DNA of 64,000 bases, taken from Burkholderiaceae bacterium. GTDB taxonomy: Bacteria; Pseudomonadota; Gammaproteobacteria; Burkholderiales; Burkholderiaceae_C. Each line of letters opens with the position of its first letter. Within the stretch, counting starts at the first letter, position 1. A model generated the notes under the pieces. That model was not told the DNA's origin. It was given only the letters and a program-made list of their open reading frames with translations, and ran no database searches. The position numbers and the translations under genes were made by a program. The stretch spans positions 62,001 through 126,000 of the forward strand of contig JADMJJ010000004.1 of the NCBI GenBank assembly GCA_018780645.1. The letters run 5' to 3'. Below are positions 60,475 through 64,000 of this stretch, piece by piece.

Positions 60475-60543
60475 CTTGTTGCGCATCAACTTGCCCGTCT
60501 GCCAAGGGGCTAAGCTCTTGCGCAGTCGAACCCAGGAGCTTCG

Positions 60544-62451
60544 ATGAAGCCTGCTGCCACCACCGTCCCTGGCACGCCGTCGCGCAGCCTGCTGGCCCAG
60601 CTACGCGCAGAGCTGATGCGCCAGCCGCCGTTCTCGCTGATGGGTGCGGACGATGTGGGCGCCTTCCTGTCTGCCTCAACCCAGGCCTATTTCGCGCCCG
60701 GGGAGGTCGTGCTGAGCCCTCAGCAGGGCGTGGTGCAGCAGCTGCACTATCTGCGCCAGGGCCATGTCAGCGGCCGTCACGGCCTGGCCGAGACGGCTGG
60801 CGGCTTCCAGTTCGATGTGGGCGATATGTTCCCGGTCGGGGCGCTGCTGGGCGGGCGTGCGGTGACCGCGACCTACACCGCCTCGGAGGACGTGTTCTGC
60901 CTGCTCGTGCCGCTGCCCACCGTGCAGACCCTGGCAGGCCGCAGCCCGGCCTTTGCCGACCATCTGAACCGCCGTGTGGCTCAGCTGCTGGAGCTGTCGC
61001 GCCGCGCGCTGCAATCCGCCTATGCCTCGCAGTCGCTGGCCGAGCAGTCGATGGAGACCTCGCTGGGCGTGCTGGCGCGCAAGCAGCCCCTGGCCGTGCC
61101 GCCGCTGACGCCACTGAGCGAGGCGCTGGCGCTGATGCATGAACGCCGGGTGGGCTCGGTGCTGGTGGTCGACGATGTGCAGCGGCCGCTGGGCATACTG
61201 ACCCGCCACGACCTGCTGAGCCGCGTCTTGCTGCCGCGCTTGAACCTGGGCGCGACCATCGCCGAGGTGATGACGGCGCCTGTGCATTGCCTGGACGTCG
61301 CCGCCACCGCCCAGGACGCGATGCTGCTGATGTCGCGCCATGGCCTGCGCCATGTGCCCGTGGTCGAACAGGGGCGCCTGGTCAACATCGTGTCCGAGCG
61401 GGACCTGTTCGCGATGCAGCGCCTGTCGCTGAAGCAGGTCAGCGGCGCCATACGCTCGGCGGCCGATGTGCCGGCACTGCGCGCCGTGGCGTTGGACATC
61501 CGGCGCTTTGCGCGCCATCTGCTGGGCCAGGGCGTGGCCGCCCGCCAGCTCAGCGAGTTGATCAGCCATCTCAATGACCTGGTGGCGCAGCGCGCGCTGG
61601 ACCTCGTGGCGCCAGGCCACGCGGTCGATCTGGGCCGGGCCTGCTGGCTGGCCTTCGGCTCGGAGGGGCGCACCGAGCAGACCATCGCCACCGACCAGGA
61701 CAACGGCCTGATCTTCGACAGCGATGCGCCAGAGCGCGATCGCCCGCAGTGGCTCGCCTTCGGGCGCGAGGTCAACGAGGTGCTGGACGCCTGTGGCTAT
61801 CCGCTGTGCAAGGGCGGCATCATGGCCGGCGAGCCGGCCTGCTGCCTGAGCGTTGCCGAGTGGTGCACCCGCTTCAACGAATGGCTGGAGCATGGCGCGC
61901 CGGAGGATTTGCTCAGCGCCAGCATCTTCTTCGATCTGCGACCGCTGGCCGGCAACACCGCGCTGGCCGAGCCGCTGCAGCAACTGGTGCGGACCCATGC
62001 GCCGCGCCTGCCCCGCTTCATGAAGCAGATGGCCGACAACGCGCTGCGCCAGCGCGCGCCGCTGAGCTGGCTGGGCGGCATCGAGACGGCGGCGGATGAC
62101 GGGCACGAATGGCTGGACCTGAAGCTGCAGGGCACCGCCCTGTTCGTCGACGTGGCGCGGCTGTATGCGCTGGCCCACGGCGTGGCCCAGGTCGGCACCC
62201 GGGCGCGGCTGGAGGCCATGGGCCGGGCGCTGCAGGTGCCTGCGCACGAGCATGAAGCCTGGGTGGCCGCGTTCGAGTTCCTGCAGTGGCTGCGCCTGCG
62301 GGTGCAGATGGATGCTGCCGGCGAGGATGCCGAGCAGCCCAACCGGCTGGACCTGGCCACGCTCAATGACATCGACCGGCGCATGCTCAAGGAGAGCCTG
62401 CGGGTCGCGCGGCGCCTGCAGCAACGCCTTGAGCTGGACTATCAGCGATGA
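60544..62451 (+). CDS. cNMP-binding/CBS/DUF294 nucleotidyltransferase-like regulator
   Basis: 635 residues. Domains in order: a cyclic-nucleotide-binding-like domain (about 28-150, with YFAPGEVVLSPQQG and DVGDMFPVGALLG), a CBS pair (about 175-300, with RRVGSVLVVDDVQRPLGILT and HGLRHVPVVEQGRLVNIVSE), and DUF294 plus its C-terminal partner domain (about 330-635). The nucleotidyltransferase-like motif reads GSEGRTEQTIATDQDNGLIF, similar to GlnD. It is likely a signal-responsive regulator, perhaps of the adjacent symporter. CCCAGGAGC precedes the ATG; the stop overlaps the exonuclease start. Confidence 0.9.
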   Translation: MKPAATTVPGTPSRSLLAQLRAELMRQPPFSLMGADDVGAFLSASTQAYFAPGEVVLSPQQGVVQQLHYLRQGHVSGRHGLAETAGGFQFDVGDMFPVGALLGGRAVTATYTASEDVFCLLVPLPTVQTLAGRSPAFADHLNRRVAQLLELSRRALQSAYASQSLAEQSMETSLGVLARKQPLAVPPLTPLSEALALMHERRVGSVLVVDDVQRPLGILTRHDLLSRVLLPRLNLGATIAEVMTAPVHCLDVAATAQDAMLLMSRHGLRHVPVVEQGRLVNIVSERDLFAMQRLSLKQVSGAIRSAADVPALRAVALDIRRFARHLLGQGVAARQLSELISHLNDLVAQRALDLVAPGHAVDLGRACWLAFGSEGRTEQTIATDQDNGLIFDSDAPERDRPQWLAFGREVNEVLDACGYPLCKGGIMAGEPACCLSVAEWCTRFNEWLEHGAPEDLLSASIFFDLRPLAGNTALAEPLQQLVRTHAPRLPRFMKQMADNALRQRAPLSWLGGIETAADDGHEWLDLKLQGTALFVDVARLYALAHGVAQVGTRARLEAMGRALQVPAHEHEAWVAAFEFLQWLRLRVQMDAAGEDAEQPNRLDLATLNDIDRRMLKESLRVARRLQQRLELDYQR

Positions 62452-63104
62452 GTGGCGTCAGTGCGCTGCGGCGTTGGCTGGGCGCCCCGGCCCCGATGAC
62501 CGCGACCCGCTGGGTAGTGATCGATGTGGAGTCCAGTGGCCTGAACATCGAGCAAGACCACCTGCTGGCCATCGGCGCCGTGGCGCTGCAGCTGCAGGGC
62601 GATGCGCCCCCGCGGATTGCCCTTGGCGACAGCTTCGAGCTGGTGTTGCGTCGCGACGCGGAGCTTGCGGACAAGCCCAACATCCTGTTGCATGGCATCG
62701 GCGTCGGTGCGCAGCGTCAGGGCATGGATCCGGTGCAGGCCCTGCTGTCCTTCGAGCAGTGGTTGGGTGACGCGCCGCTGGTCGCCTTTCACAGCGCCTT
62801 CGACGAGGGCATGATCGGCCGCGCGATGCGCCAGCACCTCGGTCGCAAGCCGGGCAACCCCTGGGTCGACCTGGCGGCGGTGGCGCCGGTGCTGTTGCCC
62901 CGTGTGCGCGCGCATTCGCTCGATGACTGGATGGCCCATTTCGGCATCGTCTGCGCCACGCGCCATCAGGCTGTGGCCGATGCGCTGGCCACCGCCGAGC
63001 TGCTGCTCAAGCTGTGGCCGTCCCTGCGCGCGCAAAGCCGGGATTGCGGCTTCAGGGCGCTACAGGCGGTGGCCACCCAGCGCCGCTGGTTGCAAGGTCC
63101 GTAG
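62448..63104 (+). CDS. DnaQ-like 3'-5' exonuclease (DEDDh)
   Basis: 218 residues. The DEDDh residues are VIDVESSGL (Asp and Glu), AFHSAFDEGMI (Asp) and RHQAVADALATAEL (His and Asp). It resembles DNA polymerase III epsilon-type exonucleases but is a stand-alone protein. ATG 62448 overlaps the DUF294 stop. The TAG stop at 63102-63104 is part of a REP-like unit (GTAGCCCGG...), so the present C terminus (RRWLQGP) may have been set by insertion of the repeat. Confidence 0.9.
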   Translation: MSGVSALRRWLGAPAPMTATRWVVIDVESSGLNIEQDHLLAIGAVALQLQGDAPPRIALGDSFELVLRRDAELADKPNILLHGIGVGAQRQGMDPVQALLSFEQWLGDAPLVAFHSAFDEGMIGRAMRQHLGRKPGNPWVDLAAVAPVLLPRVRAHSLDDWMAHFGIVCATRHQAVADALATAELLLKLWPSLRAQSRDCGFRALQAVATQRRWLQGP

Positions 63105-63145
63105 CCCGGATGGAATCCGGGGCCCCGGATTGGCATCCTGGCTAC
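63101..63145. repeat. REP-like inverted pair (copy D), overlapping a stop codon
   Basis: A unit at 63101-63122 (GTAGCCCGGATG, then GAATCCGGGG) is followed directly by a diverged inverse unit at 63123-63145 (CCCCGGATTGGCATCC, then TGGCTAC, with one mismatch and one extra base). There is no spacer between arms, unlike copies A and C. The first unit supplies the TAG of the exonuclease gene, and the pair ends inside the last codons of the convergent hydrolase gene (63142 onward). Confidence 0.88.
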
Positions 63146-64000
63146 GAGTCGAGGAAGGTTTCGATCGCGGCGGCCAGCGCCTGCGGCTGATCGTGGTGCA
63201 GCATATGGCCGCAGTCGGGCAGCGAGGCCTTGGCGAGCTTGGGCACCAGGGCAATGCGGGCCTCGAAGTCGGCACGGGGATAGCTGTCGCCCCAGAAGCG
63301 GGCCACGTCGGTGTCGGCCCCCTCCACCCATAACGTCGGCGCCTGTATCAGCTTCCAGCCCTCCAGGATCTCGTCCTTGCGGTACAGCATCGGGTTGGTG
63401 CGCTTGTGCGCCGGGTCGCCCTGGATATGCCATTGGCCGTCCTCGGCCAGGCGTGACCAGTGCGGCGCCAGCCAGGCGGCTTTGTCTTCTGCCAGGCGCG
63501 GGTTGTTGCTGCGCAGGCGCTCGGCGACGGCTTCCAGGCTGGGATAGGTCTTCAGGCGCGCCGGGGTCTTCAAGTCGTCCAGCCACTGGGCCAGACGGCG
63601 CGGCGCATGGTGGGGTCGGGTTTCCGGCAGGCCGAAGCCCTCCAGATTGATCAGCCGGCGGATGCGCGCGGAGCGCACCGCGGCAAAGCTCATCACCACA
63701 TTGCCGCCCATGCTGTGGCCGGCCAGATCCACCACGGTGTTGGGTCCCAGGCCGAGCTCGGTGCTGTCGAGCAGGGCATCGAGGTCGCCCAGATAGTCGG
63801 GGAACCAGTAGCTGTCGGTGGCCGGACCCTCGGTGCAGCCATAGCCGCGCCAGTCGGGCGCGATCACCTGCCGGTTCTGCTGCAGCGCGTCGACGAGGAA
63901 CTGGAAGGACGCACCCACATCCATCCAGCCGTGCACGATCACCAGCGGCGGCCGCTCCGGCGTGACCAGCGAGGCGTCGCCCCAGACATGGCAGTGGTAA
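63142..64000 (-). CDS. alpha/beta-hydrolase (N terminus beyond window)
   Basis: The reading frame continues to the end of the window (YHCHVWGDASLVTPERPPLV precedes an internal GTG at 63942), so the start lies beyond 64000 and about 285 residues are visible. The alpha/beta-hydrolase fold is clear: VIVHGWMDVGASFQFL (oxyanion region), DWRGYGCTEGP, the nucleophile elbow LAGHSMGGNVVMSF, WVEGADTDV and the catalytic His in LPDCGHMLHHDQPQ. Related proteins hydrolyse esters, epoxides or lactones; the substrate is not evident. The 3' end touches REP-like copy D and converges with the exonuclease gene. Confidence 0.88.
   Translation of the reverse strand, partial: YHCHVWGDASLVTPERPPLVIVHGWMDVGASFQFLVDALQQNRQVIAPDWRGYGCTEGPATDSYWFPDYLGDLDALLDSTELGLGPNTVVDLAGHSMGGNVVMSFAAVRSARIRRLINLEGFGLPETRPHHAPRRLAQWLDDLKTPARLKTYPSLEAVAERLRSNNPRLAEDKAAWLAPHWSRLAEDGQWHIQGDPAHKRTNPMLYRKDEILEGWKLIQAPTLWVEGADTDVARFWGDSYPRADFEARIALVPKLAKASLPDCGHMLHHDQPQALAAAIETFLDS

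Noticed and set aside
58210-60489. 759-residue minus-strand open frame opposite the symporter
   Set aside because: His/Gln/Arg-rich antisense frame; the plus strand encodes a clear SSS symporter.

Overview
The window is high-GC chromosomal DNA from what looks like a betaproteobacterium of the Burkholderiales, probably in the Rubrivivax/Leptothrix/Roseateles neighbourhood. This is inferred from several traits: a Bug-type (tripartite tricarboxylate) binding protein, an EpsA-type LuxR regulator beside a PEP-CTERM protein, a prfB gene with the classical programmed frameshift, TRAP transporters, and a heterotrophic aromatic-acid catabolism block. I see no phage, insertion sequence or CRISPR array. 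Gene density is normal and no gene-free stretch exceeds about 300 bases.

Layout. 1-3.7 kb: the end of a family 5 solute-binding protein, then a membrane histidine kinase with an upstream family 3 binding protein. 3.9-7.3 kb: a four-gene chromate resistance operon (chrB, chrA, a SOD-like/rhodanese fusion, a second ChrB-domain gene). 7.3-9.2 kb: 6-phosphofructokinase behind another orphan family 3 binding protein. 9.3-13.8 kb: a TonB receptor, YfiR-like protein and GGDEF-EAL enzyme in one operon, likely linking an outer-membrane or periplasmic signal to cyclic-di-GMP. 13.9-17.3 kb: a 1158-residue helical protein of unknown function. 17.5-23.6 kb: mixed housekeeping and accessory genes (ASCH, cold-shock/DUF1294, SnoaL-like, membrane Mrr-type nuclease, tRNA-Ser, apaH, a CorC/CNNM protein, SapC).

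23.7-34.4 kb is an aromatic catabolism region. It holds pcaB, a PcaC-PcaD fusion, an IclR regulator divergent from an MBL-fold hydrolase, a VOC protein, a flavoprotein hydroxylase with a 64-residue DUF2783 partner, a Bug binding protein, homogentisate dioxygenase (hmgA) and fumarylacetoacetase. The simplest reading is two routes. One is the protocatechuate branch of the beta-ketoadipate pathway. The other is homogentisate ring cleavage, fed by the hydroxylase from a hydroxyphenylacetate-type substrate. A small outer-membrane beta-barrel and a complete DctPQM TRAP transporter follow at 34.5-38.0 kb.

38.0-42.3 kb: an EpsA-like regulator, a PEP-CTERM protein, a Tat-exported PhoX-type phosphatase and a VanZ-like protein. 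42.4-51.6 kb is the most unusual accessory block, all on the minus strand: an SGNH hydrolase, a one-helix membrane protein, an Lnt-like N-acyltransferase with a large C-terminal extension, a secreted WD40/caspase-like protease, and a proline/alanine-repeat lipoprotein. 51.8-56.8 kb: tRNA-Thr, fructose-1,6-bisphosphatase, aminopeptidase N and prfB. 57.0-63.1 kb: a small membrane protein, a TPR protein, a two-gene sodium:solute symporter, a cNMP/CBS/DUF294 regulator and a DnaQ-like exonuclease. The window ends inside an alpha/beta hydrolase.

A family of palindromic REP-like elements (core GTAGCCCGGATG-N-AATCCGGG, usually in inverted pairs) occurs at four places: 25.1, 28.3, 55.6 and 63.1 kb. 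At 63.1 kb the element supplies a gene's stop codon. All calls come from reading the sequence; no database search was run.
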